Below, in pieces: positions 21,533-32,090 of a DNA stretch of 64,000 nt. Position numbers and translations under genes: made by a program. Every line of letters begins with the position of its first letter. The stretch's first letter is position 1. Origin of the DNA: Plutella xylostella (lineage: Eukaryota; Arthropoda; Insecta; Lepidoptera; Plutellidae); contig NC_064007.1 in assembly GCF_932276165.1 (NCBI RefSeq), positions 2,366,001 to 2,430,000 on the forward strand, read 5' to 3'. The notes beneath the pieces were generated by a model. The model saw only the letters and a program-made list of their open reading frames with translations, did not search any database and had not been told where the DNA came from.

Positions 21533-21746
21533 GTATCCAGTACTTGCTAACCCATCCATTCTAGCAATACTGGATACTTAACAAATCAAAATCTGCTAAC
21601 CCATCCATTCTAGCAGACTTCAATTATTCCTATCTTGAAGGGAATCCAGTACCAGCTAACCCATCAATTCTAGCTGTACTGATAGAAAACTCATTAGTCC
21701 TGCAAACCCATTCTTGCAATACTGCAAACCCATTCTTGCAGGACTA
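21533..21746. repeat. Array of four hairpins with constant loop and covarying stems
   Basis: Four successive units carry the same loop core (ACCCATCCATTC, shortened to ACCCATTC in the last) inside stems of different sequence: 21533-21577 (about 16 bp, one bulged C), 21592-21617 (7 bp), 21646-21681 (11 bp, one bulged C) and 21695-21746 (12 bp, enclosing a duplicated loop). The stem arms differ between units but remain complementary within each. A fifth, weaker CCATCCATTTC unit precedes them near 21508. It lies about 370 bp inside the 3' LTR side of the LARD-like element. Confidence 0.75.
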
Positions 21747-21837
21747 AGATATTACTAAGTTACATCTTCTTAGAGCTTGAACTTAATCCATCATAATTCA
21801 ACATCGATTCATTAAATGACCTTGGTCCTTAAAATTC

Positions 21838-22430
21838 ATCCATTAAGTATTTTTTACAATAACATTCGTCTGGATCCTTGGTCCATATCTTAATACCATG
21901 ATTAACTTTAAATAACATTAACTTTACTTTGATAACTGTTGTTCTTCAAATTATCCATTTAAAATCCATCAATCCATAATATCCATATATATATCTATCA
22001 ATATTATTAAATAATTAAGTATATAATGTTAATATTAATTCCATAAAATTCATCCATTAATTATTTTTACAATAACAACCTTCTGGATCTTTGTTTTGTT
22101 CCATGATTAACTTTTACATAACATACTTTGATACAGACCAACTATAAAGTCCTGACAATAAAGAGTGCGATTTTGCTAAGACTTTTTATCATTGTCAATT
22201 ATTTGCTTACAGTTAGGTACATTCATTTTAAAAATAACATGCCGATTGATAATAGCTTTTAAACGGATATGTTCTTAAATAAAAATAATAAATCGATTTA
22301 AATACAGTCTTTAACAATTAGTTAGGTTCCACTTCCGTTTCTATGACTTAATAGTTTTGCTGTAATTGATATTCTTCAAATCATCCATAAAATTGCATCA
22401 ATCCATATCTATTATATCCATCAAAACATA
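21838..22430. repeat. Degenerate approximately 200-bp internal repeats of the LARD
   Basis: TAAAATTCATCCATTAA...CAATAACA...TTCTGGATC, then CCATGATTAACTTT and ACTTTGATA, occurs at 21838 and again at 22045. A TTCTTCAAAT.ATCCAT...CATCAATCCATA block occurs at 21951 and 22371. Together they look like decayed tandem units. Confidence 0.6.
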
Positions 22431-22664
22431 TATTACTTACTCCTTACAGATTAAACTACAATGTCACGCATTAATATGAAACTCTGAAAGTTATTCACTC
22501 CACAACTGGTATTAAGTACTTATAAGAATCCTTAAATAATGTTTAAACAATGAAGTATATCAGAGGAGCAATCGTAAGTAAAAACCTAGGTACCAATTAA
22601 CCTGAGATGTCAGAAAAAGAACTTACATATTATTATTTTTTTGTGGATTTTGATGTCTATCCAA

Positions 22665-22935
22665 AGTCAAAGTCATTTTTTTTGATCGTGTACATTTTTT
22701 TTTTTTTTTTTAAATTACTCTCCGTTCGGATAAGGGGGCTCTTTCTGTCTAAGGAGAAGAACGGAGGCAAGAAACTCCTGAGCCATCTTTTCAAAAAAAG
22801 ACTTAAAACTAGTTGGTACTTATACAATAATTATAAGCTTAATAATAATTATTATAATATGAGCAGAGCCAAGTACTTATCACAGCCATGCATTAACGTC
22901 CTCTAAGTAATCATCAATTTTATAATAAACTTTTT
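22665..22935 (-). mobile_element. Short 3' end of the same LINE family inside the LARD
   Basis: The minus strand matches the 3' end of the LINE at 19830-20110: the last codons (LEDVNAWL region), the 3' UTR with TTTTTTGAAAAGATGGCTCA and a GACTTTGACTTTG tail. The 5' end is cut at about 22935. The overlapping plus-strand 99-codon frame is spurious. Confidence 0.85.
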
Positions 22936-23236
22936 TCAAATTAATTATTACCTATTATCATGAACATAAAATATATCAGATGCAATCTGCTATTAACTGA
23001 AAAGATACCATTAAATCCCAAAACTATTATAATTACATATAAGTAGGTAATTGCAAATTGCCGAAGATGGAACTAGGTAAGTACCTATACAATACAATGT
23101 AATCCCTGAAATCCTTTGCTGAATGAAGTTATCATTTCACGAGCATTTGAGAGCGCAGAGAGAATTAAGCTTAGGTACTTATCCAAATCTATTAAGGGAA
23201 AGTAACAAGTTGCCCTATATTTTTATTCAAACAAAA

Positions 23237-23455
23237 GTTGCTCCAGATTTATCCAAAACTTTTGATTTAACATAACTGTTAGCCAATGTAAATCCCATTT
23301 AAAATAAATATTAAATAACTAGGTACCCTAGTCCTTCAGATACCTTGTTTTGACTTTTCGATACCGCTCCAACTTTATCCATAACTTTTAATTTTAACAT
23401 AAGTACTTAACTGCTAATCAATGTAAATCCCATTTAAGTTGAATATTTATAATCA
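23237..23455. repeat. Two-copy repeat, about 129-bp period, in LARD interior
   Basis: GCTCCAGATTTATCCAAAAC...TGTAAATCCCATTTAA recurs as GCTCCAACTTTATCCATAAC...TGTAAATCCCATTTAA. Confidence 0.65.
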
Positions 23456-25914
23456 CAAAATTTTAATACTACAAGCTTCCATATCTAGATAACCCATCCC
23501 CTCGAGCTGCCATCCATGTATGACGATATTCAGCATATTAGTCCATCAATCCATTCATCCTTGTATGATCATGACAAAATAATCTAGTCTCATTTGTCCT
23601 TATAGGTCAACTTTGTTCAAACAAATATATAAAAACGACAATTTAAGACAAATTCGACTGATTGTACTATTCCATAGAATGATCATGTTCTAGAGAATAT
23701 TTAGTAGGTATACAATAATAATAATCACAGCAGAAACCAACGGGCAAAACCTATCTGACATATTATTATATAACCAAGTCATAAAATTTAATAAGTAGGT
23801 AATTAATCATGTTTTTAATTCGAAGCCGGTCTAACTTCCCTGGATAAAGAGTACTTTAATAAGTTGAAAACTCCACTCTCCTACGCAACAGTTCGAATAT
23901 ACATTAACTACAACATGTAGTAAATATATACATCCATCTTTTCCTCAACTCCATCTCCGTGTAAAATTCCAGACGCTCACACTCAGAAATGTTCACATAC
24001 CTCATGATATTCATATCCACATTAAGCGCATCCAGTAATATCCGCAGGTCACAATATTGAACTGTGGAAACTTCGAAAAACACACGAGTCCTGTTGTAGC
24101 AACCGCCATTCGCCAATGGCCACATGGCAATATAAGTTCAAAATTCCCTAGGCAACAGAAACTAATCCATCTCTCAATATCCGGTCGTCACTTCAATGTA
24201 AGCCACCTTTAACCACCTATAACAGCAATACTAGATAGGTACCGTCTAAGTCACTATATGCCAAGTCTACAACAATTGAATATTACGTAACTTCTTATAA
24301 GTAGAACTTTGCAAACCCTCATAGACTGCCACAAGTTGTAGTGGCCCCCAACTAACTATCTTTGGAAAATCATAACATTAGTCCATAAGATTTTACCTAC
24401 TAGATAAACTATAGGTATGGGTGAAATAGATCCGATAATTAAGTATGCAATGCTATTAGCGCACAGTCATGATCCATACTTTACCCATTAGAGAAAAGTA
24501 GAGTCATCATCATCATTTCATCTACTATACCTACCATACTAAATTATATACCTAATAACTATAAGTACCTTAATTTGGCTGGAATCCTTAATATATTATT
24601 AATAAAATAAAATTATTAGATCCAACTATAACACTTGAAATGCAACATATAAGTATTTATGACACACAGTCCCAGAATCGCAAGGCAATGACAAAAGGCA
24701 TACAGTATTCCGTATTGTAGCTTCATTTGAAATCATTGCGAACAGACTCAATAATGGCTTAGGAATTTTAAACTCAAGTAAATATATGTAGGTACCTACT
24801 GAATACTTGTTAGGACATAGCGTCATTCAAGTCTGTCGACAACAGCTGATTGATAGGTACCTACTACACAGATGCTGGATACAAGATTCGCTTCCACCTA
24901 CCCCATCTTCATGGAATCAACAGGCCCACTCAACAATAACCTCTATGTGAGTGGGTAGACATACTAAAGGTCTACAGAAGGTACATGAACCCTTCAACGT
25001 GGTCGAGAACGGATGGAAAACCAAAGAGTCTCGCCCTGCCGGACATCAGTCCCTGCCAGGTCACTTTATTTCCTTCTTTACCACCTTATTTCCCACCAAT
25101 ACTGAAAACAACAACAATGTTCCTTTCAAGTAAATGTCATTAGCTGAAGTAGGTAGGTATATCAAATATTTTAGATAATGAATCAAAATCAAATGATGCC
25201 CTTGTAAAACTGAGTACATTTATGAAACAAAGAATTATTCAATCACAAAATGAATTATAGCACCCATGACACCATATCACATGCCATATTTTAAGAGGAG
25301 GACTCTAAGAATATAATTATCGTTTCGGTTTAATATAGGTACACCACAAAAGAGAACAAAGCACTTAGGTACTTTTATACCTATTGTGACTTTACTCCAA
25401 TTCCATATCAAAATTAGTTACGCAATTATTATGCGCAAGATTCCCTTTTTACATTAGAATAATTAATATTTAATTGGAATATACAAAGCCCGACCAACAA
25501 ATTAATTACCCCTCCAGTGCAACCCTTCTGTGACTCACAGCCAATGCAATCAAAACCATCAAGACTTCCTCAAATGAACATTCCATCATCAAACTTGAAG
25601 CAACTGTAAAACCTCCAAAATCACTATATCAAAAAGCAATTAAGTATAAATAAAACATTGCAAGATAACTGTGCAACCACCATTCAAAATTAAGTAACAA
25701 TTAATTAAGTAACAATACCAATGCAATGGAATTCATCCAGGTTTCAAATTAATTTTCCCTTTCCTTATAACCATAACATAGGTACTTCATACCTTTATTA
25801 ACCTACATTACGAGTAACTTTATGCACCTGATCAAAACTAACTAAATAATATGTAAATAACACCCAGTTCGGTGCTCCTTATAATAATCATGGTGATCAT
25901 GCAACTGTAGATGT
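23456..25914. other. LARD interior, AT-rich and without coding potential
   Basis: Short frames (for example 23904-24125 minus, 24626-24826 minus) show no similarity to retroelement proteins. CCATCC/ATCCAT strings remain frequent up to about 24180. Confidence 0.5.
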
Positions 25915-26290
25915 AGCTCCAGTCCTGTTGATGACAGCGTCGCCACTGCCGCCCGTCGGCCATTGAGCATGCGAACCGAAGTTCAGACTCCCGCCTTAGT
26001 CTGTATGGTATGGTCTGGTGTCTTCGGTCTGGGTACTGACACCACTGATAGCCATCTCCTCCACTGTTCCTCCAGCCTTGGTCCGGTTGATATTGATGTT
26101 GACAGCCCTGACAGCCGCTGTCACCACGGCTCCAACTCCAGGCCTGCACCCGGAGATGTAGACGCTGGCAACCCCAGCCGCACCACCTCAGCCACAGGCA
26201 CAGCCCCAGCCGCACCCCAGGCACAGCCGTACCGCAGCCTCATCTTTGTCCATCTTCAACTGAATCTGCTGCATCCCATATATCCTGGGT
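25915..26290. other. GC-rich island inside the LARD interior
   Basis: A block of about 375 bp, much richer in G and C than its surroundings, open on both strands (25963-26451 plus; 25838-26224 minus). Neither translation shows a known domain. The minus-strand reading is Gly/Cys/Trp/Gln-rich and the plus-strand reading Ser/Pro/Ala-rich. It may be a captured host or gag-derived fragment, but I do not recognise it. Confidence 0.4.
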
Positions 26291-27183
26291 GGTCCAGTTT
26301 TCTCGTCTTGTCTCCAACTCAAACAAAAAGGAATAAATTTATATTAGTAGGTATACTTATTATAATTTTATACACAGATATTATTATGTATAACCTTCAG
26401 GGTACATTAATTATAATATACATGATGACAGATAAGGTGGATATTAAATAGATAATCCTAATTTAGCAGTCTTCAATACTTAATATATTTGGTATCTTTG
26501 GCAACTAAAATAAAATGATTATATAGGTAATGACCCATAGTAATTTTCGGTAGTAAGTTTAATGAGCCCAACGGTATAATCATGCCCTTGTTACACCTAA
26601 TGTTAACATAGAACATTTTCATAAATAATCATCATTTATGAGAATTTAATTTAAGACTTATAGTCAATAACAATGACTCACGTTTATCATATTAGGCTAT
26701 CTAGTATTTATGAATAATATCTACCACACGATAGGTAGTAAGCGTAACATCGGGAAATCTTTGCAGAAACTAATAATTCGTAAAACCCAATAGTACTTTA
26801 CTCAGAATAATAATGCTAATATTTTGAAGTAATCAAGGCATCGTTTTTGAACGCTCCCTGTAATGTCAACACTGTCAGATGATCAAACTGTCAGTGTCAA
26901 TGTCAGATGTCAATTGAATCTGGATAGTTTCCTATATTTATTTTATAGATGTCGCTAGCATATCGCAATAAAAATCTTACGAAAATGATAAATATGAGTA
27001 ATATGACTATTCCGAACATTTCCTTAGTATTACACGACATAATAACATAACATTACTACTATACGCGTGTCATCTACTGATGAAAAACGCAATATTTTGA
27101 TATTATCATTCATCTCGGCCTAATGCCGACAACAAGAATCACAACAAAATTTATGGGAGAAGGTTACTCACCGCTTCTGATCT

Positions 27184-27490
27184 ATAGTAAAACCACCAAA
27201 CGTACACGATATAGGTTTATTTCCATGACTTTCAGCATTATTCATAGTTTTAGCAATAAATTACATTTTTATAATTCACACCTCGAACCACCATTTTTCA
27301 TCCCAAAAACCCAATTGCCTCCTTTTTCTGACATCTCGCCTGACATCTATTCCCTTCTGTCAATCAAATGTCAGTCTCCCTCAAGAGCGGTGTTGCCACT
27401 ATTCCTCGTAACATAATAGAATCAATTAAAATATGAATTAATGTTGTGAAATAATACCCAATTTAGGATACTTTCACAGTGAACCTTACA
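27184..27490 (-). repeat. 5' LTR of the LARD-like element
   Basis: Starts TGTAAGG on the minus strand at 27490 and ends TTTTACTAT at 27184. It carries TATA-like and polyadenylation-like signals. Confidence 0.88.
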
Positions 27491-27507
27491 TATTTTATTT
27501 ATTAACA

Positions 27508-28391
27508 GAATTAATTTCATTAAAATTATTTTCTCTTCTTTTAACTTTAAAAAGCAAAGAAGTATCGTCAGCAAATAAAACTATATTAGTCAATTTTTCA
27601 ACCATAAAAGGCAAGTCATTAATATAAATGAGGAATAAAAATGGTCCTAGAATAGATCCTTGAGGGACGCCTATTTTTACATGAGCCCCCTGTGATTTAG
27701 TATTGTTAATATCGACCCTTTGTTGTCTCTTGTCTAAATATGAAGATATCAAATCTAAAGCCTTTCCTCCTATTCCATAGTATCTAAGTTTCGAAATTAA
27801 AGTCTGATGGTCTACACAATCAAACGCCTTCGACAGATCACAGAAGACTCCAATAGCATCGTGATGGTCTTCCCAGGCGTCAAATATGTGCTTAATCAAC
27901 GCAGTACCGGCATCGGCTGTTGATTTGCCTTTTGTAAAACCATACTGCTGGCTATGAAACAATCGAGCATCATTGAAATGCAAAAGCATCTGACTGAGTA
28001 TGACCCTCTCAAATATTTTACTCAAAACTGGAAGAACCGAGACAGGCCTGAAATTTGCAGGGTCCTCCATATCCCCACTTTTGAACAGAGGTATAATTTT
28101 ACTAAATTTCATAAGATCTGGGAACACACCTTCAGCGATACATTTATTAAAGATGTTAGCTAAAATTGGGGCGATTTTATTAATAATAGAAAGAACAAAT
28201 TTAACTGACATTCCCCACAAGTCTTCAGTTTTCTTCATATTTAATGACTTAAATGTTTTTATAATAGTTAATGTATTAATATATCTGAATTTAAATTCCT
28301 TATCGGTTGAAGGTGCGTTCTCCTTCGTCAGGGTTTCAGCTGCTGCAGCCGAAGAATCCAGGTTACACGTAGTCTCTAAAGGAATGATTGA
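27508..28391 (-). mobile_element. CR1/Jockey-like LINE, catalytic RT part
   Basis: The minus-strand frame encodes about 295 residues: a linker, KIIPLFKSGDMEDPANFRPV (RT motif 1), FTKGKSTADA, GVFCDLSKAFDCVDHQTLIS (motif with the first catalytic Asp), GVPQGSILGPFLFLIYINDL and the catalytic box VLFADDTSLLF. The frame ends at 27495 by a stop created at the insertion region, just after EINS-VNK. The sequence continues across the LTR element at 20848. The endonuclease domain is absent, since the frame is closed upstream of about 28391, so the LINE was already 5'-truncated and inactive. Confidence 0.92.
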
Positions 28392-28400
28392 TTATTGAAT

Positions 28401-31400
28401 GATTTATTAATCTGTAGCTTTGGTTAGTCTTCCAGAAAACCTCCATAGTCGGTCACGTCCCGAGACAGAGTTCACAATACTGATTCATGTAACTGAAGCG
28501 CAGTCGCCTTGAACTTGTCACACGTATTAGCATGCGCGCGCGCACTGATAATGAACCGGTTTGACGCCTCAAGCGATGCGCGCGAGCCGTCGTTGCAGCT
28601 TAGTGGTTAATAACCGAGGAATATCGGGCTATTCGTCTAGGTTTCAGGACTATTGAAGCAAGAAAAGTTATAAATATATCGCACCGCACCTTAAAACGAC
28701 GTAGTCAAAAGCGAAGCGGACTTTCTTCAAATGATATTCTTATCGTGTCCTTATTCACCTATACTTCAATGTATGTAGCAGTTAAACAATAATAGGAATA
28801 GGACTAAACTAATACCTAACTCTGTCATCTTTAGGTGCGCTACCAAACATTCTTAGATCCAAACTGTCGTGGTTAGATTGGCAAAGCTATATTCGTATTA
28901 TTTGAGATTAGCGAAGCCAGCCACATTACTTATTCAATACGGCACGCCTACAGCGTCACATTAATTTGTATATCCTATTCGCTAAACAATAGATGCCAGA
29001 AAGAGACAGTGTATGGTGTGACTGACATCATACTTATAATGTTAGCAGTTACCGATGATGCTATCGTGTTTTTACGTACGATTTAGAGGAACAAAGGTAT
29101 TTTCAATTTATTTTCAATTTCAATTCAAGAACTTTTGCACATCTCTAGATAAACTTGGATATATCAGAGAGTTATTCAGAGGTATCAATGTTGGATTTTA
29201 TGTATTCTATGATCTGAAGCTCCTCTAGCGTTCAGTAGCAGGGAATTCGACCGAACATTCAAACTTTATTTTGTTGCAAAATCGGGTTATTCACATAAAA
29301 ATATCCGTGCTGATCAGTTAAACACCTGTCAAGGCTGAACTGTGAATATTCCCATTATACATTGGTACTGTCAAGAAATTATGAAAGGCCCATAATAGTA
29401 ATGACTATGTACCTACTACATACATAGGTACGTTGCTTGGAGAACATCCGTTGAGGATAATTGCTTATTGTCAGCCCTCATTATAGTGAGTCATCGGCCG
29501 GCCGTGTTCCGACGCCGCGGTGTTGACGAATCAATTTGCTTTGCCGTCGTTCAACCGAAAATATGTTATTCTTTAGCCCAGGCAGAAAACAGGGGTGTTA
29601 TGCGTAAGGTTGTTTCGTTGGCTTGCTCCGAAACAGCTGACTTGTTGTTGCATGTCTTTGTAAAAGTGTTACTGATGTTTTCATCAAAATTGGTTGAGTC
29701 TACACTGTTGTGACCGTAACTGTAGGGTAAATAAACACGATTCAAGCCCACTTATTTACCATACAGGACCACAAAGTACGTCATCATGGACAAAAGAATC
29801 TAGATCTAAATACCAACAATTACTGTATAAAATGAGTCGACTCATGCAGCGGTTTTCGGAGCAGTGATCGCGTTATGGAGGCCGCAGGTTGACGGCCAAT
29901 ATTACATAATTATGTGAATATTTTGCCTATTTATGTAAGCTATTATTTATGTCCACTGCTGTAATTTTTCATTTGTTTTCGCCCTTAGATCCATGGGCTC
30001 TATTTTACGATACAACAGTTTCATGAGAAACATCCATACACTAAAAAATAAAAATGTTGGTGGTCCGTCTGTAAAAGTCCATGCAATAAACCCTACGTGT
30101 GCATTTTACATTTCACCAGCATCATTTGTTTGCCAAGCCGTTAAAATTTTATTCATGAATTGATAAAAGGCGCGGCAGAGCTAGCTGCGTAAAAAATAAA
30201 CCTTCCAAATTCAAAACGTGAAACCAGAACCGTTCGTTGTGATTTTTGCGACTGGTGAGTGTTAAAGCTGTAATCAATAAACAAACGTTGGCTTCAAAGC
30301 GTCTATTTCGCGAATAAAACTCGAGTTGAAAATGCATTGGGGGGTGTTAATCCCCCTTTGTTTGGCATTCCACTCTTTATTTGCCCGGAGCTCGAATAAG
30401 GCCAAACGCTGAAGAGCTACGATTGTTTCCAAGTAGCTCAGTGGCCTTATTCTGGTAGCCCCAGCAATGCTGTTGCGATACTTCGGCCAGTGCTAACTTT
30501 GAAAGTATCAGTTCCAGAATAGAAATGTATTTAATATTGTATGACAAATGTCGTGACCCTCGATTCAGCTACGAAAGTAAATTTAAGCTAATACTAGACA
30601 ATAATTTCGTGAATTTTCTTGCAACAGTTATCCTAAACCGTAACTTTACAAAGTACACATATTTCCCAGCTCTTCTATGTCCAAGGCTGATTCTTCATAG
30701 GCATGAAAATGGAATAGCGTCCCTGCCCTTTAGATTTTACTACTTGGAATTCTTAACAATCGAGTCATTTCTATTCAGATCACACAATACATTTGAATAT
30801 GACAATGGGAGCGGTTCGGCTTCTAGAATACGGCCAGGCATGCAAAGTCTTGTTGGCACAGCGTGGGGAAAATTTCTTTGTGACTCGCCCAAGTGGGGTT
30901 TTATGTTGTACTTAATAGGCCCAGAATACATTTCTGGCTGTCACTTCAAAGGTATAGCCTTTTTAGTGTTAACTAGCACTCGTGTGGCACTACATGTGTG
31001 GTAGAGGGTGCCTTGTAAAAGATGGCTACATTGAAGTTATAGATGCGGAAAGTTATACATCGCATATAGCTACTAGGCTAAAATATTTTGTAACGGCTTC
31101 AAAGGGGGTTCTCAGTTTGTTGCTGGAATAGACAGGAAAAGCTTACCTTTGGAAAAACCCTCCGTTTCTATTATAAAACCGTGATTTACGCAAGCAACAA
31201 TTCCTTGAACGGAATTGAAAATGAAAAAGATGAATTTCCAAATTGCTATACGTGTCATGATTTCAGCATATGTTTATGGCTTAGACGTGACCGAGTGCCT
31301 CCGTTGATAACGATGCTATTTGTGAACCACTGAAATTGTTTTAAAATGCATTCCTGCACTTGGTTAATATGTAGCAAGTTTGTTTTGTAAGCATGTATGT

Positions 31401-31984
31401 ATTGTTTTATACATGTGATTAAGTAAACATGTTTTGTGTAGGCTGTTTGGTAAATAAAGTATAAACATACTAAACTCAATAACAGGGCGGCATCTGGAAA
31501 AAAAACGACAGACAGAAAATTTAAACTATGTATATAGAAATAAAACGTATGAAAGCTCCAGTATGATTATGAAATTAGGGATAGTTTAAGTTATTTATAT
31601 TTTAGGTGTAATTTGGCCTATACAGTGAAATATACACGTGACCTTATAAAATGTTATTAACAAACACTTTTTTTTCTTTTTCAGGTAATTCACCTAAACA
31701 CCCCCCTGTGATTTCGTGGTTCAGCCATGAAATGACCAAGGTTTTGTGTGTCTGTCCCGTTAATTAGCAAGGGTTTGTAATATGGAAAGGACTGTTAAGG
31801 TGTTACACTTACCACCTTTCTCAATATTCTGTGTCGCGGTCACACGATTTGTGCAGGGTAATGACTATAGTTAGTTATGAAAAGTAGTAGACAAGATTAT
31901 TATGGATAAAAAAAAAAGTCGGACACAAGATCCTTGCGATTATCATGTTCAAAGGGTAGCGGTGGTCATACATACATATATGAT
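28401..31984. other. Non-coding stretch, no gene recognised
   Basis: Contains a short CpG-rich patch (28515-28600, GCATGCGCGCGCGC) without donor or frame. Open frames such as 30525-31004 (+) lack protein-like pattern. TTTTTCTTTTTCAG|GT at about 31683 looks like an acceptor, but no exon follows convincingly. Confidence 0.4.
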
Positions 31985-32090
31985 ACATATACACTCACGA
32001 CTGTAATCCCCGAAGGGGTAGTCAGAGGTGGCTCACAAGCGAGCCACCCACTTTTCGCAGCCCATTTGTACTCACGTGATAGGTTGCGAA
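31985..32090 (-). mobile_element. SINE 3'-half fragment
   Basis: The minus strand reads GCGAAAAGTGGGTGGCTCGC, then CTACCCCTTCGGGGATTACA and CGTGAGTG, matching the 3' half of the copy at 13453. The tRNA head is absent. Confidence 0.7.

Larger units (their letters stand above)
20862..27490 (-). mobile_element. 6.6-kb LTR retroelement without gag/pol (LARD-like), inserted in a LINE
   Basis: Two direct 307-bp repeats bound the element (20862-21168, 27184-27490), with no mismatch seen by eye. TATTT flanks the pair directly (20857-20861, 27491-27495), a 5-bp TSD as produced by a retroviral-type integrase. On the minus strand each repeat starts TGTAAGG and contains a TATA-like TTATAAAAA and a GGAAATAAACC polyadenylation-type signal in the expected order, so transcription would run right to left. 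Next to the 3' LTR, the minus strand has a purine-rich AGGATGGACGAG that could be the polypurine tract. A GCGGTGAGTAACC donor-like string follows the 5' LTR. No canonical tRNA-3'-end primer site is obvious. The approximately 6-kb interior is AT-rich, with no recognisable gag, protease, RT or integrase, so it would depend on an autonomous relative. Confidence 0.85.

Noticed and set aside
21490..21746. CRISPR-like array
   Set aside because: Repeats are hairpins with varying stems and spacing in a eukaryotic LTR element. No cas genes and no constant repeat length.
22607..22906. 99-codon plus-strand ORF in the LARD
   Set aside because: It is the antisense of a LINE 3' UTR and runs through a poly-T tract.
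27123..27416. 97-codon ORF repeated at 20903
   Set aside because: The duplication reflects the two LTR copies, not a conserved protein.
30525..31004. 159-codon plus-strand ORF
   Set aside because: Composition (Phe/Leu/Tyr/Ile-rich, no motif) is what AT-rich non-coding DNA gives. No splice context or retroelement motif.
31668..31740. Exon after the TTTTTCTTTTTCAG acceptor-like site
   Set aside because: The AG is followed by GTAATTC, no good donor follows, and composition does not change.
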